A DNA stretch of 64,000 bases from Wohlfahrtiimonas larvae (GCF_039543665.1 NZ_BAABKE010000002.1:372001-436000); one strand, 5' to 3'; shown: positions 55,701-64,000, counted from the first letter of the stretch. A program made the numbers and translations. The notes: generated from the sequence alone by a model not told the origin.

Positions 55701-55798
55701 GCATTAGCGATACTTGGCGCCATTCCCATTAACGCTAAGCCAGTTCCCCCAACAGCTCCTGCGGACAGTTTAAAAAACTGTCGTCTAGAAACTTCCAT
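52733..55798 (-). CDS. fdnG: Formate dehydrogenase major subunit, selenocysteine-containing
   Basis: A 1021-residue molybdopterin (or tungstopterin) enzyme oxidising formate in the periplasm. The leader MEVSRRQFFKLSAGAVGGTGLALMG is a twin-arginine signal. Then CTYCSVGCGLLMY (first 4Fe-4S) near 50, NQARV-Sec-HGPTVASL at Sec196 (in-frame TGA at 55211-55213), GRGAMTNHWVDI, and the MGD-binding VDPRFNRSASVADFYAPIRSGTD near 245. The TGA must be read as Sec because the flanking residues equal those of E. coli FdnG/FdoG and coding continues for 825 residues. A SECIS hairpin follows at once. Length matches the family (1015). First gene of fdnGHI-fdhE. Confidence 0.95.
55165..55213 (-). promoter_or_regulatory. 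Bacterial SECIS element of fdnG
   Basis: Directly after the UGA the RNA reads CAUGGUCCUACGGU, then AGCAAGUCUUGCU, which folds with an apical loop holding the GU that SelB recognises, as in E. coli fdhF/fdnG. It tells the ribosome to insert selenocysteine instead of stopping. Confidence 0.75.
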
Positions 55799-55832
55799 AA
55801 ATTACCTCTTAAATTCTAATCACTTAACAACT

Positions 55833-55861
55833 GTTATCTTTAAATTAAATTTAAAGATAAC
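55833..55861. promoter_or_regulatory. 29-base palindrome upstream of fdnG
   Basis: Two 14-base arms, GTTATCTTTAAATT and its complement, around one central base. It lies 35 bases before the fdnG ATG, so it is either an operator or a leader hairpin. No regulator can be named. Confidence 0.5.
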
Positions 55862-56103
55862 CTAGCATTATATACTTAATGAATCTGTCTTTCTTTGAGA
55901 AAAATCACGTTCTCAGTCTTTATAACTTACCCTTTTACATCTCTACATGTTATCAATTAAACAATGTAATAAATCAATACAATATTGCCATGATTACATT
56001 GCTATCTGTATATTTTCCTTTGAAGATTCTGTGAAATCAAGTCACTATCTTGCTTTATCATGATTTATTGATCACTTTGACTTTTATTGTCATTTTGATG
56101 AAA
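55862..56103. other. Non-coding region upstream of fdnG
   Basis: AT-rich sequence without a credible reading frame. It should carry the fdn promoter. No clear FNR site (TTGAT-N4-ATCAA) is visible. Confidence 0.45.
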
Positions 56104-56133
56104 AATCGTAATATCTATTTTGATATTACGATT
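56097..56133 (-). terminator. Second terminator-like hairpin between sulfatase and fdn
   Basis: AATCGTAATATC (56104-56115), loop TATTTT, GATATTACGATT (56122-56133): a perfect 12-bp stem followed on the minus strand by TTTTTCATC. It would block leftover transcripts from the sulfatase operon entering fdnG. Confidence 0.6.
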
Positions 56134-56161
56134 AATTATCAATAACTTATTGTTAATTAAT
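56131..56161. repeat. Inverted repeat
   Basis: A 31-base near-palindrome (15-base arms, one mismatch, ATTAATTA...TAATTAAT) abutting the previous hairpin. Confidence 0.55.
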
Positions 56162-56179
56162 AGATTAATTAAAAGCATA

Positions 56180-56220
56180 TAAAGAAATCCCCTTAAAGTA
56201 AGGGTATTTCTTTAAGGGGA
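56180..56220 (-). terminator. Terminator of the sulfatase operon
   Basis: TCCCCTTAAAG (56188-56198) and CTTTAAGGGGA (56210-56220), an 11-bp perfect stem followed on the minus strand by TTTCTTTATAT. It lies 37 bases after the stop at 56258. Confidence 0.8.
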
Positions 56221-56257
56221 ATACATATTTTCATCTATCAAAAATTGATCACTATAG

Positions 56258-57922
56258 CTATTTCATACTTGCATCTGCAGCCTTAAGTGTATTATATATG
56301 TAATATTTATAACTATTTACCAGCTCCTGATTCTCACAATCTTCAAGCTTACCTTCACATAAATAACGCATTTTAATATTGGCATCATAATATGGCGATA
56401 CATTGGCATGAATACGCTCTAAAATGATACCACTTAAAAAATTGATATCTGTCAATGAGCCACGAATAGGGATCTCTTTACCTTCAAAATTATCCTTCAT
56501 GAAAAACTGAGTCACAGTCCAAGGATTAATGAATAAATTATCTTTTAAAACCTTACCAAATAAAGAAGGTTGATGATCACCAAAATATAAAAATAATGTA
56601 GGTTCCTGACGATTTAAAACCTTATAAGCAAAATGATCTGTGGCATCATTTAATAACTCTTGCCTAGATAGATAATCATTCAATCTACGTGCTAATTTTT
56701 CATTTTCAAAATATGGAGCTAAATTCATTGCATCTTCTACTGTATCATCATAAGGGCCATGCTCATTCATTGATAATACAAAAACCGCAACAGGTTTATC
56801 AGTATATTTTTCTAAGATTTGAGAGACATATTCTAGCATTTCATGACTAGATATTTTCCATAAATTTTCATTGATGGGCGCATCATATCCCAAATCTTGA
56901 GGCTGTAGAATTAAATCAATGCCAAAATGAGTATAAGCATTAGAGGTATTATAATTATTTTTAGTCATTGGTGTTAAAAGGACCGTATAGTACCCATTAT
57001 TTTTCAGCTCTTTATAAAAACTATAATTGATATGAGGGGCCACCGTATAAAATACAGAATATTTACGATGACTAAAGTCATTTGTACTTAAACCTGTTGC
57101 AAATGAGAATTCTGATAACCACGTTCCACCACCTGAAGTTTGTAATCGTAGTGGACCATAAGCACTGACAAACTCAGCCTCAGGATTAAACATAGAAAGC
57201 TTTGGTAATTTTTTTTCATCTAACAAGAAATAATCTCGATCACTAGTTGATTCTTGTAAAAATACAACAATATCAGGCTTAATAGTTTCCATTGGCTCCA
57301 ATTGAATTTTAGATGCTTCTTGCAAAAACAACTCATCACTACCAGAAAAAACAGGAGACTCATACTGAGCACCACCCAATGACATCCAAATATTTACCAA
57401 TACACCCTTTCCACTCGGCAACTGCAATTGCCATTCACGAATACTATCTTGCGCCAAAGTAATTTGATAAGTTGAAAAACCTATAAATAGGCTAATCAAT
57501 ATCGAACAACACCTGACTCTCCCACTTGTTTTCCAATCTTTTCTATAAATATAAAATGTTGCAATAATAATGATCGATAACACTACAATGACCACATACA
57601 TTTCCCAATATTGATTTAATGTATCAAAATTATTGTCATCTAAAGCCACTAAAAAGTCAGAAAAGAATAAACGACTTTTAAAATAATAAATTTTTGCTGT
57701 ATTCATTAATTGCAACAACAATAAAATAAAGATTGTAACGAGGATACTCTGCTTGACTCGCCCTGAAAGACCTAACCATAAAGCAAAAATTGAAATAGCC
57801 GTAAAAAAACCCACTAAACCAAATAAGGATAAAGAGGGTTCATATAATGCGATGCCTATTCCAATCAGTAATAATAAACTAAAATAAATCACTCGAATAA
57901 TTTGAGTCGGGTATGTTTTCAT
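56258..57922 (-). CDS. LtaS-family sulfatase-fold transferase
   Basis: A 554-residue inner-membrane enzyme with five N-terminal TM segments and a periplasmic sulfatase-fold domain from about residue 200. Metal and catalytic motifs: PDIVVFLQESTSD near 214 (Glu ligand), the Thr nucleophile in TSGGGTWLSEFSF near 264, LSMNEHGPYDD near 373 and YFGDHQPSLFG near 455. This is the pattern of phosphoglycerol or phosphoethanolamine transferases (LtaS, OpgB, EptA relatives). A Gram-negative member probably decorates a periplasmic glucan, lipid A or another envelope glycan. Last gene of the moxR-DUF58-tgpA-slyX unit. Confidence 0.85.
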   Translation of the reverse strand: MKTYPTQIIRVIYFSLLLLIGIGIALYEPSLSLFGLVGFFTAISIFALWLGLSGRVKQSILVTIFILLLLQLMNTAKIYYFKSRLFFSDFLVALDDNNFDTLNQYWEMYVVIVVLSIIIIATFYIYRKDWKTSGRVRCCSILISLFIGFSTYQITLAQDSIREWQLQLPSGKGVLVNIWMSLGGAQYESPVFSGSDELFLQEASKIQLEPMETIKPDIVVFLQESTSDRDYFLLDEKKLPKLSMFNPEAEFVSAYGPLRLQTSGGGTWLSEFSFATGLSTNDFSHRKYSVFYTVAPHINYSFYKELKNNGYYTVLLTPMTKNNYNTSNAYTHFGIDLILQPQDLGYDAPINENLWKISSHEMLEYVSQILEKYTDKPVAVFVLSMNEHGPYDDTVEDAMNLAPYFENEKLARRLNDYLSRQELLNDATDHFAYKVLNRQEPTLFLYFGDHQPSLFGKVLKDNLFINPWTVTQFFMKDNFEGKEIPIRGSLTDINFLSGIILERIHANVSPYYDANIKMRYLCEGKLEDCENQELVNSYKYYIYNTLKAADASMK

Positions 57923-57944
57923 ATAAGTATCGATACTGTGCTAA

Positions 57945-58169
57945 TTAATAGTGTGGTGGGCGTTCATTCGTCAAGGAAATTTGAGACTCTTCAGCTTGTA
58001 CTGCAATTTTAGTTGAGAGTTTAAGTAATTCTGTTTTAAGATCTTCCATTTGTTTTTGTTGATCTATTAAACATTGATTGAGAGTTTCTATTGTTAATTC
58101 ATGAAACGCCTCTCTTTGCTCTAACTCATCTACTCGAGCTTTTAACAAAATCAATTCATCGATTGACAT
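57945..58169 (-). CDS. slyX: SlyX family protein
   Basis: A 74-residue coiled-coil protein (LKARVDELEQREAFHELTIETLNQCLIDQQKQMEDLKTELLKLSTKI) with the family C-terminal PPHY. Function is unknown in E. coli as well. Its start overlaps the tgpA stop by 14 bases, so it is translated with that gene. Confidence 0.92.
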   Translation of the reverse strand: MSIDELILLKARVDELEQREAFHELTIETLNQCLIDQQKQMEDLKTELLKLSTKIAVQAEESQISLTNERPPHY

Positions 58170-60210
58170 TTTTTTCCTTTAATAATTTTTGCACTGCATA
58201 CATTGAATATTTGACATCTTTCAAAGAGCATTCATTTAAATTTGGCTGATACCAATAACATACTAATACTTGCGCCATATTCTGCACTTTTTCTTGATCT
58301 TTTGCTGATAAATATTTCATCAAACTCTCTGACAATTCTATTGGTGCAATACTTTTTGGCAAATTTAGCCCATAAGCTTTATTCGCTAAATGAACCATCC
58401 TAAAATACTCATCCCCGATATTAAAAAATAATCTTTGCCAAGGTTTGAAAAAAATAATCACTTGTACCAAAACAAACGAAAATATCAGGCTAAGAGAGAT
58501 TTTTATCAATGTAAAAACACTCACAAAATCTATCTTAAATAATTCTTTCAACAAAGATTGCTGAGATTCACTCTGATAATTTAAAATCATTTTTGTCCAA
58601 CTATAGTCAATTCTATCCTTCAGAGCTGAAAATGATGATGATAAACGGTCCCATGTTGAAATATTATTCATTCCTGTCAATTCACCAATTAACTCATCAA
58701 TCCCCAAATCAATACGATCAGGAGAAACTGCCATTGTTGGATCTACTCTAATCCACCCCTCTTTCTCATCCCAATATTCCACCCAAGCATGTGCATCTTT
58801 ACCTCTAACCTCGACTAAATTACGGTCGCGATTAATAGCACCTCCCAAATAGCCAATCACAATACGGCTAGGTATATTTGCTTTACGCAACATAAAAGCT
58901 GTAGCACTGGCATAATGCTCACAAAATCCTAATTTAGTATCAAACATGAATTGATCAATACTATTTTCCTGCTGTAATACCCCTGGTTGCAAAGTATATT
59001 GAAAACCATCTTGCTTAAAATATTGTAAAAGACGGGTCACAAAGAGTGCTTTAGAAGGATTATCTATAAGCATCTCTTCCACTAATGCTTGTGTTTTAGG
59101 ATTATTATTGGAATATTGTAAAAACATCTGCATATTATCATAATTGGCTATGCCAATATTTCGACTCAATAATTGCACATTAGGTAAATATGTTGCTGAA
59201 TATTGAATCTTCTTTTCAATAGGCTGGTTATATTCAAAGCGGAAGTCACTATAAGAAACAATAGAATTACGTTGCAGACTTGAGTTACTATCCATCACAG
59301 ATACATCCAATGTTGCTAAATATTTCTGGTGACTAGGATCAAAAATTACACTATATCTCTGTTCACCTATCCTATTTTTAACTTTATACCTAGGCTGTGA
59401 AAGTATTTCTGATGATTGAGTCTGCTGCCAAGCCCGCCCATCAAAATAATCCAAAGTTAAGCTACGCCAATATAAATTTTGAGGTTTAGGAATAAAACTA
59501 GAAAACTCAGCCCATAAAATATGAGTTTCACTATTTGCCAACTCAGCAATACTACCAGGCTCCATTCTATTAGAAACACCTGTTTGAGCCTGCATATGAT
59601 TTTCATTATTTTTATTCATATTAGGCAACATAGATGGAAATCTTGGAAAAATAATGAATAAAATTGCCATAAGCGGTAATGACAATCCCATAATTTTTAT
59701 AGCATTCCACAGTAAAATTTTTTTAGAATAAAAGCTATAACCTAACTGCTGCAAACCTATCATTGCAGCCACCAATGTTGTTAAAGTAATGAGTGAAAAA
59801 ATAAAAAGATAAGCTGAATTTTCAAATAAATATGTAGAAGTTAATGCAATTAATCCGATACATCCTAAAATATAGCCATCTCGTACAGTTTTGGCCTCAA
59901 CAAATTTCAACCCATAAATTGCCATAAAAAGAATTGTGCAGCCTTCTGTATTAAGAAAATTACCTTTTGTTACAAACAACATACAGAGGATTGCTGCAAT
60001 AATAATAAATTTCACAACACCATTTGGGTAATTGATTTTCATTCTAAAAATTTGAATACGCCATACCAAACAAATGGCAAAAATCACAGCAACCCAAATC
60101 GGTAAAAAAATAAATAGTTGAGGAATAATCGTTAAGATAAAAGCTATGCTAAACCATAAAATACTACCTCGTGTTAAATCTCTCTGTGAAATATTCTGCA
60201 CTCTAGTCAT
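58156..60210 (-). CDS. tgpA: TgpA-like membrane transglutaminase
   Basis: A 684-residue membrane enzyme: six or seven N-terminal TM segments (DUF3488-like), a periplasmic transglutaminase domain with Cys in LGFCEHYASATAFMLRKANIPSRIVIGYLGG near residue 430, His in VRGKDAHAWVEYWDE near 475 and Asp in IRVDPTMAVSPDRID near 490, then a further TM and a C-terminal DUF4129-like tail. Pseudomonas TgpA is essential; the true substrate is unclear. Overlaps the DUF58 gene by 8 bases and slyX by 14. Confidence 0.92.
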   Translation of the reverse strand: MTRVQNISQRDLTRGSILWFSIAFILTIIPQLFIFLPIWVAVIFAICLVWRIQIFRMKINYPNGVVKFIIIAAILCMLFVTKGNFLNTEGCTILFMAIYGLKFVEAKTVRDGYILGCIGLIALTSTYLFENSAYLFIFSLITLTTLVAAMIGLQQLGYSFYSKKILLWNAIKIMGLSLPLMAILFIIFPRFPSMLPNMNKNNENHMQAQTGVSNRMEPGSIAELANSETHILWAEFSSFIPKPQNLYWRSLTLDYFDGRAWQQTQSSEILSQPRYKVKNRIGEQRYSVIFDPSHQKYLATLDVSVMDSNSSLQRNSIVSYSDFRFEYNQPIEKKIQYSATYLPNVQLLSRNIGIANYDNMQMFLQYSNNNPKTQALVEEMLIDNPSKALFVTRLLQYFKQDGFQYTLQPGVLQQENSIDQFMFDTKLGFCEHYASATAFMLRKANIPSRIVIGYLGGAINRDRNLVEVRGKDAHAWVEYWDEKEGWIRVDPTMAVSPDRIDLGIDELIGELTGMNNISTWDRLSSSFSALKDRIDYSWTKMILNYQSESQQSLLKELFKIDFVSVFTLIKISLSLIFSFVLVQVIIFFKPWQRLFFNIGDEYFRMVHLANKAYGLNLPKSIAPIELSESLMKYLSAKDQEKVQNMAQVLVCYWYQPNLNECSLKDVKYSMYAVQKLLKEKNVNR

Positions 60211-61162
60211 TTAAAGTCCTATATAAGGCTAAAGCTTCTAAACACTTTTTGGTATGAATATCGCTTGAGTTTGGCTCAATTTTTATATCATTGCCCAAGA
60301 TAATGCCAAATCGTTGGTTATTTTTTGAAAATTCTAATACCCAATAACACATTTGAGATAAACGCGTCTCCAGATTTCCTGTGAAATCTTGTTCACTTAA
60401 CCAAATTTCTTTGGATGCTTGCTCTGTAAAAGTTTTAACTAATAATCCATGGCCTTTAGCATAAGCTTTCCAATCAATGCGAGAAACTGCATCACCTAAC
60501 TCATAGTTTTTTAACTCATCAAAATTATCAACGCCCCGATTTTTAGACACACCGCTATCTAAATAATCACTATCCTCCAAATCCACAGAGCTATAATATT
60601 GTAATTCTGAAGCTAACGGCCTTGGATAACATAATGTTGTTTGATCTAAATCTACATAACTCCAAGCCCGAAAAATACCTAAAGGGTATGTTGTTTCTAC
60701 TATAAAACGAGGTAAACGCACTCGACCTCTCTGGGTTTCAGAAACAAAAAGATATGTAGTGCTACTCGCTTTAGCTTGGCAATCTACAAAATTATTAGAA
60801 TATTTAGAAGAAAGCCATAAACTATGATGAGCTCTGCCTAAGCTTTCAATTGTAATATTAAATGTCGCTTCATCTGAAGCAAAAATTGGTTCACTGCCTG
60901 CATTGCGTAGACGAAGCCCATCCAAATTCCGCCAAGTTAAAATCATGGTAGAAACAAAAATAGAAACCAACCAAAACAGCATGATATAGACCAATGAATT
61001 TTCAAAGTTCATTGCCATTATGAACAATACAAAGCACATACCTATATAGATAAATCCAAATTTTGTTGGAAAAATAAAGATCTGTTTTCTATTCAGTGTT
61101 ACTTGACTATTTCTAGGGATGCGCTGATTAATTCTCTCTTTAAAAGATTTAAAATTAAACAT
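60203..61162 (-). CDS. DUF58-domain protein
   Basis: A 319-residue protein with a membrane hairpin at the N-terminus (FGFIYIGMCFVLFIMAMNFENSLVYIMLFWLVSIFVSTMIL) and the DUF58 motif NFDELKNYELGDAVSRIDWKAYAKGHGLLVKTF near 207-240 that is a decayed vWA/MIDAS-like fold. DUF58 proteins work with MoxR ATPases. Starts 7 bases after moxR. Confidence 0.92.
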   Translation of the reverse strand: MFNFKSFKERINQRIPRNSQVTLNRKQIFIFPTKFGFIYIGMCFVLFIMAMNFENSLVYIMLFWLVSIFVSTMILTWRNLDGLRLRNAGSEPIFASDEATFNITIESLGRAHHSLWLSSKYSNNFVDCQAKASSTTYLFVSETQRGRVRLPRFIVETTYPLGIFRAWSYVDLDQTTLCYPRPLASELQYYSSVDLEDSDYLDSGVSKNRGVDNFDELKNYELGDAVSRIDWKAYAKGHGLLVKTFTEQASKEIWLSEQDFTGNLETRLSQMCYWVLEFSKNNQRFGIILGNDIKIEPNSSDIHTKKCLEALALYRTLND

Positions 61163-61169
61163 AAGTGTA

Positions 61170-62090
61170 CTATTGAATTGCTGGAACGTTTTGTAATAAC
61201 CAATAAACCAAATCTCGACTATGATTGGCTTGCTGCCCCATTTGACGTAAACGATGCTCTAACACATTGGGCAAAACTGCTTTTATATCTTCAGGAATAA
61301 TATAATCACGCCCTGAAATAAAAGCATATGCCTTAGCACCTTTTAATAACGCTAAACTACCCCTTGGTGAAATACCCACCGTAAATTTCTCTTCTGAACG
61401 TGTTGCTTCTACAATACGAAGAATATATGTCAATAAAGCATCTGAAGCATGAACTTTATCGACCATTTTTTGCATTAAAGTTAATTCCTCTTTTGTGAGC
61501 ATTGCTGGTAAATTAATAATTTTATCGCGATTAGTTTCTCCTTTTAAAATTTTTAGTTCCGCATCGACAGAAGGATAACCTAAAGAAACTGACATCAAAA
61601 AGCGATCCATCTGAGAATCAGGTAATGGATAAGTTCCACTACCTGATGTATTGGGATTTTGTGTTGCAATCACAAAAAAGTGCTCCGGCAGACGATAAGT
61701 CTTCCGCCCAATAGAAACTTGTCGCTCTTCCATTGCCTCTAATAACGCACTTTGGCTTTTCGGAGTTGTACGATTGATTTCATCTGCCAATAATATTTCT
61801 GTAAAAATTGGGCCATGATGCAATAGAAATTTTTTACTCTCCGCATCAAAAATCTCACCACCAATAATATCACCGGGTAATAAATCTGATGTAAATTGAA
61901 TACGTTGATAAGATAAACCTAGCACTTTGGCTAAACTATGTGCCAATGTCGTTTTCCCCATACCAGGAAGATCTTCCAACAATAAATGTCCCTTGGCCAA
62001 TAAACAAGCTAAACTTAGAGCGACTTGTTCTTCTTTCCCCAAAAGAACATTATTCAACACTGCCTTAATTTTTAGTATTTTATTATGCAT
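61170..62090 (-). CDS. moxR: MoxR-family AAA+ ATPase
   Basis: A 306-residue chaperone-like ATPase. Walker A LLEDLPGMGKTTLAHSLAKVLG near 35, Walker B ILLADEINRTTPKSQSALLEAMEERQVSIG near 96-125, sensor 1 VIATQNPNTSGSGTYPLPDSQMDRFL near 140 and GISPRGSLALLKGAKAYAF near 245 are diagnostic. It is expected to remodel or activate a partner together with DUF58 and TgpA proteins next to it. Confidence 0.95.
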   Translation of the reverse strand: MHNKILKIKAVLNNVLLGKEEQVALSLACLLAKGHLLLEDLPGMGKTTLAHSLAKVLGLSYQRIQFTSDLLPGDIIGGEIFDAESKKFLLHHGPIFTEILLADEINRTTPKSQSALLEAMEERQVSIGRKTYRLPEHFFVIATQNPNTSGSGTYPLPDSQMDRFLMSVSLGYPSVDAELKILKGETNRDKIINLPAMLTKEELTLMQKMVDKVHASDALLTYILRIVEATRSEEKFTVGISPRGSLALLKGAKAYAFISGRDYIIPEDIKAVLPNVLEHRLRQMGQQANHSRDLVYWLLQNVPAIQ

Positions 62091-62104
62091 ATTATTTTTA
62101 TAAA

Positions 62105-62554
62105 TTATATCTGACGAATTGCTTTCTTAAATTTTGGTTCAATCGTAATTTCTGAGTAACTTGTAATTGGTTGCGATAATAAAACAACTTCATTTTCAGC
62201 CACAAAGAAATGCATATTGCGTGCATTTAAGAGGCGAATAATTGGTGCCTTCTTATCCCATGTATATTTACCTTGAAACACGACAGGCTGACCCACAGGC
62301 CCACCATTTTTAACATTTTGCTCCATATAACGATATTGTCCGTATTGATTTAATTGTAATCTTGCCATCGTATAGTCACAATCCGTACAAGGAATTTTAG
62401 CATTATAAGTCCCCACGTAATCTAAACTATTCTGTGCAATATCACTTGCAGTACTTGTAACAATAGGTTTTGCAGGTTCTTTTTTAGACTCTATTCCCAC
62501 ACAACCAACTAATACTAAAGGCATCATGACAGCTGCAATTAACGTGATTTTCAT
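62105..62554 (-). CDS. NlpE-like copper/envelope-stress lipoprotein
   Basis: A 149-residue lipoprotein: MKITLIAAVMMPLVLVGC is the signal with lipobox; the mature part is an NlpE N-terminal beta-barrel (YVGTYNAKIPCTDCDYTMARLQLNQYGQYRYMEQ, then VVFQGKYTWDKKAPIIRLLNARNMHFFVAENEVVLLSQ). The PCTDC pair matches the CxxC of NlpE. The C-terminal OB domain of full NlpE is missing, as in many short homologues. ATG at 62554 follows GGAG. It starts the moxR operon (14 bases upstream). Confidence 0.82.
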   Translation of the reverse strand: MKITLIAAVMMPLVLVGCVGIESKKEPAKPIVTSTASDIAQNSLDYVGTYNAKIPCTDCDYTMARLQLNQYGQYRYMEQNVKNGGPVGQPVVFQGKYTWDKKAPIIRLLNARNMHFFVAENEVVLLSQPITSYSEITIEPKFKKAIRQI

Positions 62555-62671
62555 ATATTCTCCAAAATTTATTATCAAATACCTATATGATAGTATTGTA
62601 TCTCAAATTATTAGATAATTGACATTATTTGACACTCTCATCTATGATCTCTATTTTTTAAGTAAACATTT

Positions 62672-63430
62672 ATGAATTCCACTCGGTTTAATGCTCTAAG
62701 CAGCCATTTTCAAGATAAAATTTATGCTTCATTTAAAGGTAAACTGCGCCTTGCTATTTTGAAACGAGATTTTGAAAATTTCAAACTTATCCAATCAGGC
62801 AGCAAGACTTTAGACATTGGTGCAGGGCAAGGTCAATTTTCAAGTTTTTTAGCTAGCCAAGAACATTCTATGACTTTATTAGAATCATCTGAAAACATGC
62901 TAAATCTAGCCAAGGAGAGATTTACCCAACATGATTACAATGGCACCTTCATACATGATGAATTACAAAATATTCCAAGAATCATTGATGAGAAATATGA
63001 TCTTGTAACAGCGCATGCAGTGATCGAATGGCTAGAAAATCCTGAAGATATTATTCCGATTTTAAAACATGTGACGCATTCTAACTCTACAATTTCATTG
63101 TTATTTTATAATCTCAATGGATTAATTTATCATAATTTAATTCGTGGTAATTATCGCTATATACAGAAAAATAATTTCCGAGGTGAAGCAGGTGGATTAA
63201 CACCTATTTCCCCCATTAATCCTGAATATTTAGAAAAAGCCTTAAGAGATAATGGTTTTAAAATCATTCATCAAAGTGGGATTCGCACCTATTATGATTA
63301 TATGACGAAAGAAAATAAGCAAAAGATTACAGAGGAAGAGCACATTGAAATGGAAATGCAATGCTCTACTCAACCACAATTCATCCCCAATGCCCGTTAT
63401 TTACACTGGTTAATTAAGCCATCATCATGA
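62672..63430 (+). CDS. cmoM: tRNA 5-carboxymethoxyuridine methyltransferase CmoM
   Basis: A 252-residue SAM methyltransferase of tRNA wobble cmo5U to mcmo5U. Motif I is TLDIGAGQGQFSSFLA near 44-59; FHAV-like is AHAVIEWLENPEDIIPILKH near 115; the CmoM-specific LLFYNLNGLIYHNLIRGNYRYIQ near 147-169 and SGIRTYYDYM near 206 fit the E. coli protein closely. Its stop overlaps the start of mutY (ATGA), which suggests coupled translation. Confidence 0.9.
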   Translation: MNSTRFNALSSHFQDKIYASFKGKLRLAILKRDFENFKLIQSGSKTLDIGAGQGQFSSFLASQEHSMTLLESSENMLNLAKERFTQHDYNGTFIHDELQNIPRIIDEKYDLVTAHAVIEWLENPEDIIPILKHVTHSNSTISLLFYNLNGLIYHNLIRGNYRYIQKNNFRGEAGGLTPISPINPEYLEKALRDNGFKIIHQSGIRTYYDYMTKENKQKITEEEHIEMEMQCSTQPQFIPNARYLHWLIKPSS

Positions 63431-64000
63431 ATCAATTTTTAGCACAACCTCAAGGCGAAACATTTGAATTATTTTATGCGAAACTCATGCAATGGTTTGA
63501 TGATAATGGCCGCCATAATTTGCCTTGGAAACCGCAAACACAATATACAGAAGCACAAAATATTTATCACATTTGGCTTTCTGAAATCATGCTACAACAA
63601 ACACAGGTTGTGACAGTCATTCCCTACTTCTTTAATTTCATTGAGAAATTTCCAACTGCAACAGATTTAGCAAATGCAGAGCAAGAAGAAGTTTTAAAAG
63701 CTTGGGAAGGCTTAGGTTACTATGCACGCGCACGTAATTTACATGCAGGTGCTAAAATTATTAGAGATAAATTCAATGGAGAAATTCCTTTGAATTATCA
63801 AGATATTCAAAGTATCAAAGGGGTTGGCAGAACGACAGCTGCGGCAATTATTAGCCAAGGATTCAATCGCCCTTTTGCAATTTTGGATGGTAATGTTAAA
63901 CGCGTCATGGCGCGTATTACGGGTGCAATGCACCCTGAAAAGCAGCTAGAAAAAGTGCTGTTACCTTTTGCTTATTTAATGTCTGCCCAGAATCGCCCCG
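63427..64000 (+). CDS. mutY: Adenine DNA glycosylase MutY, 3' end outside window
   Basis: The first 191 residues of MutY, which removes A opposite 8-oxoG. LPWKPQTQYTEAQNIYHIWLSEIMLQQTQVVTVIPYF near 34-70 contains the catalytic Glu and the Trp-Leu-Ser-Glu signature; SIKGVGRTTAAAIISQGF near 118 is the helix-hairpin-helix; ILDGNVKRVMARI near 140 holds the catalytic Asp. The FeS-cluster Cys and the C-terminal NUDIX-like domain are beyond the window. Confidence 0.95.
   Translation, partial: MNQFLAQPQGETFELFYAKLMQWFDDNGRHNLPWKPQTQYTEAQNIYHIWLSEIMLQQTQVVTVIPYFFNFIEKFPTATDLANAEQEEVLKAWEGLGYYARARNLHAGAKIIRDKFNGEIPLNYQDIQSIKGVGRTTAAAIISQGFNRPFAILDGNVKRVMARITGAMHPEKQLEKVLLPFAYLMSAQNRP

Noticed and set aside
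55799..56257. FNR site upstream of fdnG
   Set aside because: No TTGAT-N4-ATCAA match; only single half-sites were found.

Overview
The window is chromosomal DNA from an AT-rich Gram-negative bacterium. Outer-membrane TonB-dependent receptors, lipoproteins, SlyX, DusA, CmoM, LplA, a selenocysteine formate dehydrogenase of the FdnGHI type and YgiB/YgiC all point to Gammaproteobacteria. The genus cannot be fixed from sequence alone. Gene order is ordinary housekeeping except for three accessory stretches: a broken rhs toxin locus (about 31.99-37.84 kb), a metal or oxyanion uptake locus (37.9-43.8 kb) and a formate dehydrogenase operon (50.1-55.9 kb).

Layout. 1-9.2 kb: an exported lipoprotein cut by the window edge, dusA, rpoD, a peptidoglycan-recycling group (an exported protein, murQ, anmK and a previously easily missed 59-residue lipoprotein) and a TetR/MFS efflux pair whose operator overlaps the pump promoter. 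9.2-16.4 kb: single-chain pyruvate carboxylase and a large TonB-dependent receptor behind a strong Fur box. 16.4-31 kb: ilvE, uvrA, ctpA, gpmI, gamma-glutamyltransferase, a DUF3553 protein, lplA, a DsbA-like/DsrE-like pair and ygiBC. 31.1-37.8 kb: pirin, an IS3-type transposase remnant, then rhs pieces in the wrong order (toxin tip, immunity gene, headless core). 37.9-43.8 kb: substrate-binding protein, permease, ATPase, SAM methyltransferase and a frameshifted TonB receptor. 43.9-50.1 kb: dcuC, a TPR protein, and a NAD-synthesis group (nadQ, nadA, nadC) with a matched pair of operators. 50.2-55.8 kb: fdnG(Sec)-fdnH-fdnI-fdhE. 56.2-62.6 kb: an operon of nlpE-like, moxR, DUF58, tgpA, slyX and an LtaS-type sulfatase-fold enzyme. 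62.6-64 kb: cmoM overlapping mutY, which runs off the edge.

How the parts fit. The most interesting element is the uptake locus. Its promoter carries an 8-bp inverted repeat, CGTTATAT-N8-ATATAACG, lying on the -35 box. This matches, from memory, the binding pattern of the molybdate repressor ModE. The FecBCD-like transporter would then be a MolABC-like molybdate/tungstate importer fed by its own TonB receptor, with a methyltransferase of unknown role inside the operon. That would supply the molybdopterin formate dehydrogenase encoded 10 kb away. The rhs locus looks like the middle of a former tandem rhs array whose outer parts were lost at insertion-sequence remnants, leaving an HHTIP-type nuclease tip and its immunity gene.

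All product names rest on reading motifs by eye; no database search was run.
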